A stretch of DNA of 64,000 nucleotides, from the NCBI GenBank assembly GCA_021810905.1, contig JAJZQH010000008.1:62001-126000 (forward strand), in the 5' to 3' direction. Under the pieces are notes generated by a model, which saw nothing but the letters and a program-made list of their open reading frames with translations, did no database searches and had not been told where the DNA came from. The translations under genes were made by a program, and so were the position numbers. Source of the DNA: a bacterium. Its GTDB lineage: Bacteria; UBA10199; 2-02-FULL-44-16; JAAZCA01. Shown one piece after another: positions 1 to 7,520 of the stretch. How positions within the stretch are numbered: the first letter of the stretch is position 1; every line of letters starts with the position of its first letter.

Positions 1-966
1 GTCGACGACGATAAGACCGAGGTCGTGCTCGCGCTGAAGCCTGCGGGCCTTCGCTCGCACTTCGAGCACGTTGAGCGCTGGCGAATCGTCGATGAAGATA
101 GGCGCCTCCGAAAGGAGCCCCGCGGCGCGCGTGAGCCTCGGCCAGTCGCCCTCTGAGAGAAAACCTCCGCGCAGCTTGGACGCGTCCACTTCGGCGCGAG
201 AACAGAGCATGCGCTGCACAAGCTGCTCCTTCGACATTTCCAGCGAAAACACGGCGCTCACGACGCCCGCTTCCACCGAGGCGTGCTCCACGATATTAAG
301 TGCGAATGCCGTCTTGCCCATGCTGGGACGGCCGGCCACGATGATCAGATCCGACCTCTGCAGTCCGCACGTGATGCGATCCAGCTCGCGATAACCCGTA
401 GGCACGCCCGTGATCAGCTCCTTGCGTTCGTAGAGCTGCTCTATCGCCTTGAAACTGTCTTTGACGATTTCCTTGACGGAAGCGAAGCCCTGCCTGATCT
501 TGCGCTGCGCCACCTCGAAGATGATTTTCTCAGCGGTGTCTACGAATTCGTCGACGCTGCCGTCTTCTCGGTAGCCGCGTTCGGCGATTTCAGTGGCGCC
601 CTCTATCAGCTGCCGCAGCACCGCTTTCTCGCGCACTATGCGGGCATAGGACCCGACGTTTGCCGAAGTAGGCACGCGGTCCACGAGCGACGCCAGATAG
701 GAGGCGCCGCCGACTTCATCCAGAGCGCCGGCGGTCTTGAGTTCGGTGGTTACGGTTACGAGATCCGACGGCTCGTTTCGTTGATAAAGCGCGATGACTG
801 CATTGAAGATCCTGCGATGTCCTTCGCGATAGAAGTCGTCGGCCGAGAGCACCTCCACCACGCGATGGATTGACTCGTTGTCGATGAGCATGCTGCCCAG
901 GATCGACTGCTCGGCTTCCTGATTCTGCGGCGGCAATTTGAGCTGCCTGACGTCGGGAAGAGACAT
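1..966 (-). CDS. dnaB: Replicative DNA helicase DnaB, C-terminal part missing (runs off window)
   Basis: Hexameric helicase that unwinds DNA at the replication fork. Only the first 322 residues lie in the window. The N-terminal helical domain begins MSLPDVRQLKLPPQNQEAE. The RecA-like domain carries Walker A GRPSMGKT at about residues 212-219, and the last visible residues, GLIVVD, form the Walker B strand. The ATG at 966 fits the family start. It is the last gene of the ispE-to-dnaB housekeeping block, separated from rplI by a 130-bp gap filled with an inverted repeat. The assignment is firm; only the right half of the ATPase domain is unseen. Confidence 0.97.
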   Translation of the reverse strand, partial: MSLPDVRQLKLPPQNQEAEQSILGSMLIDNESIHRVVEVLSADDFYREGHRRIFNAVIALYQRNEPSDLVTVTTELKTAGALDEVGGASYLASLVDRVPTSANVGSYARIVREKAVLRQLIEGATEIAERGYREDGSVDEFVDTAEKIIFEVAQRKIRQGFASVKEIVKDSFKAIEQLYERKELITGVPTGYRELDRITCGLQRSDLIIVAGRPSMGKTAFALNIVEHASVEAGVVSAVFSLEMSKEQLVQRMLCSRAEVDASKLRGGFLSEGDWPRLTRAAGLLSEAPIFIDDSPALNVLEVRAKARRLQREHDLGLIVVD

Positions 967-970
967 AGTT

Positions 971-1083
971 AGTGACCGGTGACCGATGACCGGTGACCGG
1001 TCACCAGCGGTAAATAACGGGTGTCAGAAACAAAAGCATCCGAGTTATTCACGCTGGCCACTGATCACTGGCCACTAATCACC
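971..1083. repeat. Intergenic inverted repeat, GTGACCG-type units
   Basis: The left arm has repeated GTGACCG-like heptamers (971-1009). The right arm has GGCCACT/GATCACT units (1052-1083) that are roughly their reverse complement. The stem continues inward: CCAGCGGTAAATAAC on the left pairs with GTTATTCACGCTGG on the right. It occupies almost the whole dnaB-rplI gap. One of a family of such elements in this window. Confidence 0.7.
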
Positions 1084-1096
1084 GAACCTTTTCAGT

Positions 1097-1540
1097 TCAC
1101 TTCTTCACGACCCATACCTTGACGGTGCCCGTGACTTCCGGATGCAGCCTTACCGGCACTTCGAAGATGCCCAGCTGTTTGATCGGCGCGTCGAGATGGA
1201 TGTCGTGGCGATCGATGGAGAAACCCTCACTGCGAAGCGCGTCCGCGATATCCTTGTTTGTGACGGAACCGAAGAGCTTGTCGTCTTCACCTGATTCGCG
1301 CGCTATCGTGAGCGAAACGCCCGCGAGCTTTGCGGAGAGTTCGTCGGCGCCCTTCTTCATCTTCTGAAGCTTTGCCGCAACTACCCGCTTCTGGTGCTCC
1401 AGCTCGCGCAGGTTGCCGGGCTCAGCTACTACCGCCTTTTTTCTAGGCAGGAGATAATTGCGGCCGAAACCTTCGCGCACGTTGACTACATCGCCGGCCC
1501 TGCCGACGTTGGGAACATCCGCCTGTAAAATGACCTGCAT
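1097..1540 (-). CDS. rplI: 50S ribosomal protein L9 (bL9)
   Basis: Large-subunit protein that binds 23S rRNA. The 147-residue length is normal. The N-terminal RNA-binding domain has the family signature GRAGDVVNVREGFGRNYLLP, followed by a long charged helix and the C-terminal domain ending KVWVVKK. The start is the ATG at 1540, preceded by AAGGAGG with good spacing; a longer upstream reading of the frame lacks family similarity. It lies 16 bp downstream of the DUF2232 gene in the rpsF-rpsR-DUF2232-rplI operon. Confidence 0.97.
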   Translation of the reverse strand: MQVILQADVPNVGRAGDVVNVREGFGRNYLLPRKKAVVAEPGNLRELEHQKRVVAAKLQKMKKGADELSAKLAGVSLTIARESGEDDKLFGSVTNKDIADALRSEGFSIDRHDIHLDAPIKQLGIFEVPVRLHPEVTGTVKVWVVKK

Positions 1541-1556
1541 GATAGCCTCCTTGAAT

Positions 1557-2609
1557 TCACGATTGATGGTGCAGCGCACGCCAGCGCCGCAGCCTGAAAT
1601 CCACCCATACATCGGCGACACCGAGCAGAACCAGCATCACGCTTGCCGCCTGAAGGAATATAATCATCGCTACATACGCAAGCGTGCGCAGCAGCGGAAA
1701 TCGAATACCCTGAAGCAGGTATACCGTGACCGCAAGTCCCTGGAAAAAATAAAGCGCGCCGAGCACTATGATGCAGTTGAGCGCGACCAGGGATAGCCAG
1801 CCGGTGTGCGCCGCATAGCGGTCGCCGAAAAAGGAGACGCCGGCCGCGATCACCGCCCATACCATGACATCCGGCAGCCTGAATCTTGCGACGTTGTGAA
1901 CGTGCGAAAACGGGTGATGGTTTTTGATCAACCTGCGGCCGATCACCAGGTTCACAACGACAGCGAAAATCGCAAAGACGGATACGAGCGAAGGCATCAT
2001 CTGAAGTATGAATGCCGTAACCTCATCCGCGTGATCCGCGAGCAGAGCCGCCTGAGTGCTCGCGGCTCCGGAGGCTGCATTCGCCTCCACGATCTGGTTC
2101 ACGACGAATTTCACGTACGCATCGATGCCCTGCAGGATCGCGCTACCTCCGCTGGCCAGAAGCCAGGAGGAAACAGCGGCGATCACGCAGCCGCCGGCCA
2201 GCAAACCAATACCGCCCCACCGGGAAACGCTCCAGCGAAAGCGAGCGCCCTCGCCAAGAGCCAGGGCCACAGCGACGTAGAATGCAAAATATCCGATCCC
2301 GATGACGCGGAGCGAACCGTGCTGCATGAAGCCCGCCAGTCCCTCACCTGGAATCGGCAGATATGTCGCCAGACCAGAGGCGGCTGCTGCACCACCAGAC
2401 GGATAAAGCGCCAGATAGATCGCGCAAACCGCGGCCAGTGAAAGCGCCGCAGCTGCGAAGCCCGCCCATCTGCCGCGCGCGGCGGAGACGTATATCAGAG
2501 GCAGAGGAGTCACCAGCACCAGCAATCCGCTCATATAGAGAACTGCTGCGATAAGCGATGACAGCACAATGCTTCGGGCTGTTCCGGCGAAAGTCACGAT
2601 AAACCTCAT
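1557..2609 (-). CDS. DUF2232 (YybS-like) polytopic membrane protein
   Basis: Inner-membrane protein of 350 residues with about eight hydrophobic segments, including [19 protein letters not shown] near residue 25 and paired C-terminal helices. The sequence and its place between rpsR and rplI match the DUF2232/YybS family. Its biochemical role is unknown to me, and I do not assign one. The start ATG at 2609 overlaps the rpsR stop as ATGA, so translation is probably coupled. A longer in-frame extension upstream would run inside rpsR and is rejected. Confidence 0.85.
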   Translation of the reverse strand: MRFIVTFAGTARSIVLSSLIAAVLYMSGLLVLVTPLPLIYVSAARGRWAGFAAAALSLAAVCAIYLALYPSGGAAAASGLATYLPIPGEGLAGFMQHGSLRVIGIGYFAFYVAVALALGEGARFRWSVSRWGGIGLLAGGCVIAAVSSWLLASGGSAILQGIDAYVKFVVNQIVEANAASGAASTQAALLADHADEVTAFILQMMPSLVSVFAIFAVVVNLVIGRRLIKNHHPFSHVHNVARFRLPDVMVWAVIAAGVSFFGDRYAAHTGWLSLVALNCIIVLGALYFFQGLAVTVYLLQGIRFPLLRTLAYVAMIIFLQAASVMLVLLGVADVWVDFRLRRWRALHHQS

Positions 2610-2935
2610 GCCATGGGTGTTTGTGTCGCTGTGAATGGTATGAGAGCCAGAATGCGGCCGCGCTTTATTGCCTCGGTGACGCATCTCTGGTGAACCGCGC
2701 AGTTGCCCGAGATACGGCGCGCGACAATCTTGCCGCGCTCGCTGATAAACGACGAGAGAAGCCTCACGTCCTTGTAGTCGATCGTGAGCTTGCGATCCGC
2801 GCAGAATCTGCATACGCGAGGACGGCTTATCATGCGGCCCTTCTTCTTGAAGCCGCCTTTGCCGTTGCGTCCCTTGCCCTTGTCCTTGTCTTTATCCCTT
2901 GAAAACGACCTTCCCTCTCCGAATCCGTATCCCAT
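2606..2935 (-). CDS. rpsR: 30S ribosomal protein S18 (bS18), with basic N-terminal extension
   Basis: Small-subunit protein that pairs with S6 on the platform. The core [18 protein letters not shown] through GRILALIPF is canonical. It keeps cysteines in CRFC and in CAVHQRC, the pattern of zinc-binding S18. At 109 residues it is longer than usual because of an approximately 37-residue N-terminal tail rich in Lys, Asp and Gly ([19 protein letters not shown]). It starts 3 bp after the rpsF stop and overlaps the DUF2232 start by 4 bp. Confidence 0.97.
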   Translation of the reverse strand: MGYGFGEGRSFSRDKDKDKGKGRNGKGGFKKKGRMISRPRVCRFCADRKLTIDYKDVRLLSSFISERGKIVARRISGNCAVHQRCVTEAIKRGRILALIPFTATQTPMA

Positions 2936-2938
2936 GGT

Positions 2939-3379
2939 TTATTCCTCCTCCTCTACAGTGCTGTCGTCTTCGCGCACGCCCTCAGCCTTGGCCGCGCTCT
3001 CAACGCCGACACCCTGTTCCGATTCCGACGGCAGAGCCGCCGTATCCTCTCCGCGTGCTGCGATTTCAGCGACTCGAGCGTCGACATCCACTTCGTCCTT
3101 TTTCATTACCGTGAGGAAACGAAGTATGTTGTCGTCCAGCCGGAGATTTCTCTCCAGATCGGAGACGATCGAACCGGCCGACGCATAGTCGAGGCACGTG
3201 TAGATGCCCTTTGTCTGCTTGGCGATCGGGTAAGCAAGCGCCCTGCGTCCCATGTTCTTCGCATAGAACAGGTGGCCCTTGTGCTTCTCTATCAGGGCCT
3301 TGAGCCGCTCGTTGATCTGCTTGAGTGTGGACTCCGGCAAATCGGGTTTGGTGATAAATACAGTCTCGTACTCCCTCAT
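2939..3379 (-). CDS. rpsF: 30S ribosomal protein S6 (bS6)
   Basis: Small-subunit protein. The ferredoxin-like fold is seen from MREYETVFITKPDLPE through GRRALAYPIAKQTKGIYTCLDY to ERNLRLDDNILRFLTV. An acidic tail of about 45 residues (ends STVEEEE) follows the core, giving 146 residues in all. The start is the ATG at 3379, just after AAAGGAGG; the frame extends further upstream only into the palindrome between pth and rpsF. First gene of the rpsF-rpsR-DUF2232-rplI unit. Confidence 0.97.
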   Translation of the reverse strand: MREYETVFITKPDLPESTLKQINERLKALIEKHKGHLFYAKNMGRRALAYPIAKQTKGIYTCLDYASAGSIVSDLERNLRLDDNILRFLTVMKKDEVDVDARVAEIAARGEDTAALPSESEQGVGVESAAKAEGVREDDSTVEEEE

Positions 3380-3443
3380 AATGCCTCCTTTCGGGTCATT
3401 TAGAAGCCCCCACACAATGCGGGGACTAAGGAGCATAAAATCA

Positions 3444-3509
3444 GTCGTTGGTCGTTCGTATTTCGTCGTTCGCAACCTGTCATTCACGGCTTGCGAAATA
3501 CGAACGACG
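3444..3509. repeat. Intergenic inverted repeat, GTCGTTC-type units
   Basis: The left arm has tandem GTCGTT/GTATTTC units (3444-3475). The right arm TTGCGAAATACGAACGACG (3491-3509) is its near reverse complement and is followed on the plus strand by a run of eight T. It fills the pth-rpsF gap. Same architecture as the other palindromes, but with a different unit sequence. Confidence 0.65.
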
Positions 3510-3516
3510 TTTTTTT

Positions 3517-4074
3517 TCAATGGTACTTCTGCTGCGCCCTGGCGAGTCCTTCCGCGATTATCGCCTCAACCGCGTCGGCAGCGCGCTTCAGGGATTCGGC
3601 GACCATGGAGGTTTCCTCCTCCATGAAAGGCGAGAGCACGTAGTTCGCACCGTCCAGACCTTCCGGAGGCCTTCCCACGCCCACGCGCACCCTTGTGAAA
3701 TCGTTGCTGCCCAGGGTTTCGATTATCGAGCGGACGCCGTTATGGCCGCCGTGACCCGCGGCTCTCGCCAGCTTCATTCGCCCCAGATCGATATCGAGGT
3801 CATCGTGAATCACAATGAGCGAATCCATATCTAGCCGAAAATAAGAGAGCAATGGGCCCACGGATTCGCCTGAGAGGTTCATGTACGTCTCTGGCTTTGC
3901 CAGAAGAACTGACTCGCCCGAAATTACTCCATTTCCAATGATCGCTCCAAACGAACGCTTGCGCATTTCAATGCCGTGGCGTCGCGCCAGTTCGTCCACC
4001 ACATGAAAACCGACGTTGTGGCGATGCCGCGCGTACGAGCGGCCAGGATTTCCGAGCCCGGCGATGAGCTTCAC
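3517..4074 (-). CDS. pth: Peptidyl-tRNA hydrolase
   Basis: Cleaves peptidyl-tRNA released from stalled ribosomes. The 185-residue length is normal. Family motifs are all present: GLGNPGRSYARHRHNVGF with the catalytic His, KPETYMNLSGE with the substrate Asn, HDDLDIDLGR with the catalytic Asp, and GHGGHNGVRSI. It lies 5 bp after the rplY stop, the usual rplY-pth pairing, and is separated from rpsF by a palindrome. Confidence 0.97.
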   Translation of the reverse strand: MKLIAGLGNPGRSYARHRHNVGFHVVDELARRHGIEMRKRSFGAIIGNGVISGESVLLAKPETYMNLSGESVGPLLSYFRLDMDSLIVIHDDLDIDLGRMKLARAAGHGGHNGVRSIIETLGSNDFTRVRVGVGRPPEGLDGANYVLSPFMEEETSMVAESLKRAADAVEAIIAEGLARAQQKYH

Positions 4075-4079
4075 GATTG

Positions 4080-4784
4080 CTATGCCTTCTCCTTGCCCTT
4101 TTCCTTGCCCTTCTCTTCTGCAGCTCCAGGCGCAGGCACCGCAGCAGCAGCCGGTGCCGCACCTTCCGCGGGAACCGCGCCCTCAACGGGCACGCCCTCG
4201 ACGGGCGCCGCAACCGCAGCCACTTCTTCCTTGGCAGGCGGCACAACAGCCACGATCGGATAGTTGACGACGTGCGGGAATTCTACTCCCTCAGGAAGTG
4301 CGATTTCGTCCGCATGGATGCCATCGCCGATCTTGAGCTCGGTGATGTCTATCGAGATCTTGTCAGGAATGTTGTTGGGCAACGAACGAACTTCAAGCAC
4401 GCGGCGCGACTGGACTACAACGCCGCCCTCCTTCACGCCGACCGCGGCGCCGGTAAGCTCGATCGGCACCTCGACCAGAATCTTCTCATCCAGGCTGATC
4501 GCCTGAAAATCAACGTGTGTGAAGTCGCGCCTGAAAGGATCGGCCTGATAATCCCTGATAAATGCGAGACCCGAATCGCCTCCCTTGATCGAGAGGTCGA
4601 TCATGACGTTCATGCCTGCCTTTGTCTTCACGACGTGCTCAAGCTCGTAGCGCTCTACGGATATCGCAAGGGGCTTCACCTTGCGCCCGTAAAGCACCGC
4701 CGGCACTCGGCCTGCGTCGCGCATCCTGCCGGCGTCTCCCTTGCCCGGCGTCCTCATCTCTGCATTCATCGAAATCCGTTCCAT
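4080..4784 (-). CDS. rplY: 50S ribosomal protein L25, long Ctc form (bL25)
   Basis: 5S rRNA-binding ribosomal protein with the extra C-terminal TL5/Ctc domain. The N-terminal domain (residues 1-95) has GRVPAVLYGRKVKPLAIS and HVDFQAISLDEKI. The beta-rich domain follows with RSLPNNIPDKISIDITEL and ends near VNYPIVAVVPP. A low-complexity Ala/Pro/Glu/Lys tail (about 190-234, ending EKGKEKGKEKA) is unusual and probably disordered. The start is supported by a GGAGGGAG site. Upstream lies the largest and cleanest palindrome of the block. Confidence 0.95.
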   Translation of the reverse strand: MERISMNAEMRTPGKGDAGRMRDAGRVPAVLYGRKVKPLAISVERYELEHVVKTKAGMNVMIDLSIKGGDSGLAFIRDYQADPFRRDFTHVDFQAISLDEKILVEVPIELTGAAVGVKEGGVVVQSRRVLEVRSLPNNIPDKISIDITELKIGDGIHADEIALPEGVEFPHVVNYPIVAVVPPAKEEVAAVAAPVEGVPVEGAVPAEGAAPAAAAVPAPGAAEEKGKEKGKEKA

Positions 4785-4810
4785 AGCTGACTCCCTCCTG
4801 AAGAAACCAA

Positions 4811-4922
4811 GTGAATATTCAAGAGGTACGTTGGTACGTTAGTTCGATGGTACATTGGTAAAATAAATTTTGTACCAAAGTACCAACGCACCAAAGTACC
4901 AACGTACCACTTGCATATTCAC
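4811..4922. repeat. Long near-perfect intergenic palindrome, GGTACGTT-type units
   Basis: Two 50-nt arms (4811-4860 and 4873-4922) flank a 12-nt A/T-rich loop. Aligning the left arm to the reverse complement of the right by eye gives 43 of 50 matches, and the differences are scattered, as in a folded RNA or cruciform with compensable changes. Within each arm the unit GGTAC(G/T)TT is repeated about four times. It fills the prs-rplY gap completely. Confidence 0.85.
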
Positions 4923-4928
4923 ATGCAT

Positions 4929-5879
4929 CTACAAAAACAGCGACGATACGGAATCCGCATCGTGTATCCTTCGGATCGCTTCGCCCAAGAGCCCTGCAAC
5001 CGTGAGCACCTTGATTTTTTTGCATTCGGCGGCTGCGGCCCTCAGCGGCACCGTATCCGTGACGATGAGTTCTTCGATCATGGACTCATTGAGCCGTTCT
5101 ATCGCCGGGCCGGACAAGACCGCATGAGTGACGCAGGCGCATACGCTCGCGGCGCCGTTCGCCATCACGGACTCCGCGGCCTTCACCATCGTGCCGCCCG
5201 TATCCATGATATCGTCGACAATGACGGCATTTCGCCCTTCGACGTCGCCTATGATGTGCATGACTTCTGTCACGTTCGGCCTCGGCCTGCGCTTGTCGAT
5301 CATCGCCATCGGCGAATCGAGCAGTTTTGCGAAGGAGCGCGCGCGTTCCGCGCCACCCGCATCCGGCGCAACGACTACGATCTGGTCCTTCGGAAAACGT
5401 TCCCTGAGATATTCCAGGAGCACGGGTTTCGCGAAGAGGTGATCCACCGGTATATCAAAGAATCCCTGAATCTGGCCCGCGTGAAGCTCAACGGTGAGCA
5501 CCCTCGTTGCGCCAGCCGCTGTGATAAGATCCGCCACCAGCTTGGAGCTGATCGGGGTGCGGGGGCTCACTTTCCTGTCCTGGCGCGCATAGCCGTAGTA
5601 CGGCAGCACGGCGGTGATGCGATCCGCCGACGCCCTCTTGAGGGCGTCGATCATGATAAGCATCTCCATGATATGCTCGTTTGCCGGATGACACGTCGAC
5701 TGAATCACGAACACATCAGCGCCGCGGACGTTCTCTTCGATCTCAACCCACGTTTCGCCGTCGGAGAAATGAGTAACCGTAGCGGCGCACAGCTTGCGCT
5801 TGAGATACGTCGCTATCGCCTCCGCGAGGGGGCGATTGGAGCTGCCGGCCAGAAGCTTGAGGTTGTTGTTGCCAAACAT
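4929..5879 (-). CDS. prs: Ribose-phosphate pyrophosphokinase (PRPP synthetase)
   Basis: Makes PRPP from ribose 5-phosphate and ATP for nucleotide, His and Trp synthesis. At 316 residues it is a normal class I enzyme. Visible motifs are NRPLAEAIATYL, FSDGETWVEI, PYYGYARQDRK (ATP site), and the PRPP-binding loop AVIVDDIMDTGGT. The start ATG is preceded by GAGG. It sits in the classic tRNA-Gln/prs/rplY/pth order. The palindrome at 5893-5972 lies just upstream, between it and the tRNA. Confidence 0.97.
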   Translation of the reverse strand: MFGNNNLKLLAGSSNRPLAEAIATYLKRKLCAATVTHFSDGETWVEIEENVRGADVFVIQSTCHPANEHIMEMLIMIDALKRASADRITAVLPYYGYARQDRKVSPRTPISSKLVADLITAAGATRVLTVELHAGQIQGFFDIPVDHLFAKPVLLEYLRERFPKDQIVVVAPDAGGAERARSFAKLLDSPMAMIDKRRPRPNVTEVMHIIGDVEGRNAVIVDDIMDTGGTMVKAAESVMANGAASVCACVTHAVLSGPAIERLNESMIEELIVTDTVPLRAAAAECKKIKVLTVAGLLGEAIRRIHDADSVSSLFL

Positions 5880-5892
5880 TAATACCTCGATT

Positions 5893-5972
5893 CGCGGATC
5901 GTGGATCGTGATTCGTGGATCGTAATCCCCTCAGGTTTTTACGATTCACGAATGACGATTCACGATTCACGG
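5893..5972. repeat. Intergenic inverted repeat, GGATCGT/GATTCGTG-type units
   Basis: The left arm has GGATCGTG units (5893-5925). The right arm (5938-5972) has ACGATTCACG units, their reverse complement. The short loop contains TCCCCTCAGG. The arm units recur in the palindromes at 41420-41509 and 44512-44592 and in the single arm at 12746-12781, so this is the most frequent unit type here. Confidence 0.75.
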
Positions 5973-5981
5973 TCTTCAATG

Positions 5982-6052
5982 CTGGGGCGGGAGGATTCGA
6001 ACCTCCGATGCCAGATCCAAAGTCTGGTGACTTACCGCTTGTCGACGCCCCA
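5982..6052 (-). tRNA. tRNA-Gln (anticodon TTG)
   Basis: Reading the minus strand, a 7-bp acceptor stem TGGGGCG/CGCCCCA, a short D arm with AAGCGGTAA, an anticodon stem CCAGA/TCTGG with loop CTTTGGA (anticodon TTG) and a T arm GGAGG-TTCGAAT-CCTCC fold correctly. The discriminator base is G, and CCA is not encoded. The total is 71 nt. A tRNA-Gln between spoVG/ispE and prs is the expected neighbour in delta-proteobacterial genomes. Confidence 0.95.
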
Positions 6053-6055
6053 CTC

Positions 6056-6346
6056 TCAGCTCGCTTCGCCGCTCGAAAGCTGCGAAGGAGTTCTGTCGAC
6101 TTCAGTGCGGTATGCGCCGAGCACCCGCGATTCGATCGCATCCCTGAGCTCAGAGCAGAGCGGGTGCGCCGTATCGCGGTACGTTCCGTCCTTGCGCTTC
6201 TTGGACGGCATGGCCACGAACAGCCCCTTGGACCCTGCGATGATCTTCACATCCCTCACCACGAAGCAGTTGTCGAAAGTGATCGTGGCGTACCCCTTGA
6301 GCTTTTCTTCCGCAACCGGGAAGACACGAACATCCGTGATCTCCAT
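6056..6346 (-). CDS. spoVG: SpoVG family regulator
   Basis: Small protein of 96 residues from the SpoVG family; members bind nucleic acid and affect septation or gene expression. The signature EITDVRVFPV, DNCFVVRDVKIIAGSKGLFVAMPSKK and DTAHPLCSELRDAIE is clear. The chosen ATG (6346) follows GGAGGGGG. A 12-residue longer reading is possible but lacks family similarity. It ends 4 bp from the tRNA-Gln gene and probably shares its transcript with ispE upstream. Confidence 0.93.
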   Translation of the reverse strand: MEITDVRVFPVAEEKLKGYATITFDNCFVVRDVKIIAGSKGLFVAMPSKKRKDGTYRDTAHPLCSELRDAIESRVLGAYRTEVDRTPSQLSSGEAS

Positions 6347-6431
6347 ACCCCCTCCGTTGAGAGACCACCCGTCCCGGCGCAAACCGGAAACAAACGGGGC
6401 GCCAGGAAATCACAAATCCGAATGACGAATG

Positions 6432-7280
6432 TCAACCGCGCTCGGCGGTAAATAACCGCCATCTTCCGTTTTCCAGACGTTCGCGAGCGACATTGCGCGC
6501 AGCGACATCTGCAAAGGCGCCGAAAACCGTGGGCCCACTTCCTGACATCAGCGCGCCCGAAGCTCCGGCTTCCATCAAAGCTGCTTTGATCACCTCGATC
6601 TCCGGATGTGCAGGAATCGTCACCCGCTCAAGATCGTTGTGGAGGGATGTTAAAACGTCGCTAACTCCCTGAAAAAGCGGGCGGACCCTAGCACCCGCGG
6701 GTTCCACAGTCAACTGCAAATCCCATTGTTTATATACCCAAGGTGTCGAAACCGCGAATCCTGGATTAATGAGCAAAAACGACAAGTTTGGAAATGATTC
6801 ATAAGGCGTCACGCGATCTCCGGTGCCTTCTACATAAGAAGGACCGACGTAGCAAAAAAAGGGCACGTCCGCTCCCAGCGAGGCGCCTATCTCGGCGAGC
6901 TTCGAGGAAGGCCAGGCAAGGCCCCAGAGTTCGTTGAGCCCGCGAAGCACTGCAGCCGCGTCGCTTGAACCTCCGCCCAGGCCCGCGGCTATCGGAATCT
7001 TCTTGATCAAGTCGATCCGCACGCCTCTGCTGATGCCAGCCGCAGCCTGCATCGCACGCGCGGCCCTGCATGCCAGATTCTTCTCGCCTTCCATTCCCGT
7101 ATCGGACGATCCGTCGATAGAGAGTTCGATCCCGGATGGGATCGAGGTCAACGTGAGTTCGTCGCAGAGCGTGAGCGGGACCATCACCATCTGCAGGTCA
7201 TGATATCCGTCCGGCCTGCGCCCCACGACGCGCAGAACCGTATTCACCTTTGCAGGCGCCTTGACTGCGATTTTATTCAT
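6432..7280 (-). CDS. ispE: 4-diphosphocytidyl-2-C-methyl-D-erythritol kinase
   Basis: GHMP kinase of the non-mevalonate isoprenoid pathway. The 282 residues cover the whole family. Motifs seen: APAKVNTVLRVVGRRPDGYHDL at the N-terminus, the GHMP ATP loop PIAAGLGGGSSDAAA, GADVPFF, and the C-terminal SGALMSGSGPTVFG. It is the first gene of the housekeeping block on this strand; the gap upstream of it holds a nested palindrome and no gene. ispA, acting later in the same pathway, is at 21970-22848. Confidence 0.96.
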   Translation of the reverse strand: MNKIAVKAPAKVNTVLRVVGRRPDGYHDLQMVMVPLTLCDELTLTSIPSGIELSIDGSSDTGMEGEKNLACRAARAMQAAAGISRGVRIDLIKKIPIAAGLGGGSSDAAAVLRGLNELWGLAWPSSKLAEIGASLGADVPFFCYVGPSYVEGTGDRVTPYESFPNLSFLLINPGFAVSTPWVYKQWDLQLTVEPAGARVRPLFQGVSDVLTSLHNDLERVTIPAHPEIEVIKAALMEAGASGALMSGSGPTVFGAFADVAARNVARERLENGRWRLFTAERG

Positions 7281-7339
7281 GGATGACGTGCTATCCTAAA
7301 AAGGAGAATAATTCCAAGCACCAAATTACAAATATTTAA

Positions 7340-7450
7340 CCTTAATCCGGTAATAAAACTCATATGCCTGACCTGCAAAGTAGCGTCCCCTCTCCCCTTG
7401 TGGGAGAGGGAGAGGGGGTGTTGATAGCAAGTTTTATTGCCGGATTAGGG
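7340..7450. repeat. Nested palindromic element between ispE and the lipoprotein gene
   Basis: Outer arms of about 20 nt, TTAATCCGGTAATAAAACT on the left and AGTTTTATTGCCGGATTA on the right, enclose roughly 70 bp. Inside is a second palindrome, CCCTCTCCCCTTGTGGGAGAGGG. The inner type recurs inside coding sequence at 38254-38304 and 62254-62295. A MITE-like or REP-like unit is likely; no open frame of note lies in the 7281-7520 gap. Confidence 0.7.
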
Positions 7451-7520
7451 CTAAATCCCAATTCCCAAATCCGAATGAAAGCTCACCGCAGCATACTGAG
7501 TGGTTTCATCATATTGGAAA

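Noticed and set aside
971-5972. CRISPR array reading of the repeated units in housekeeping gaps
   Set aside because: Units are short, back to back and mirrored in two arms; no regular spacers and no cas genes in the window.
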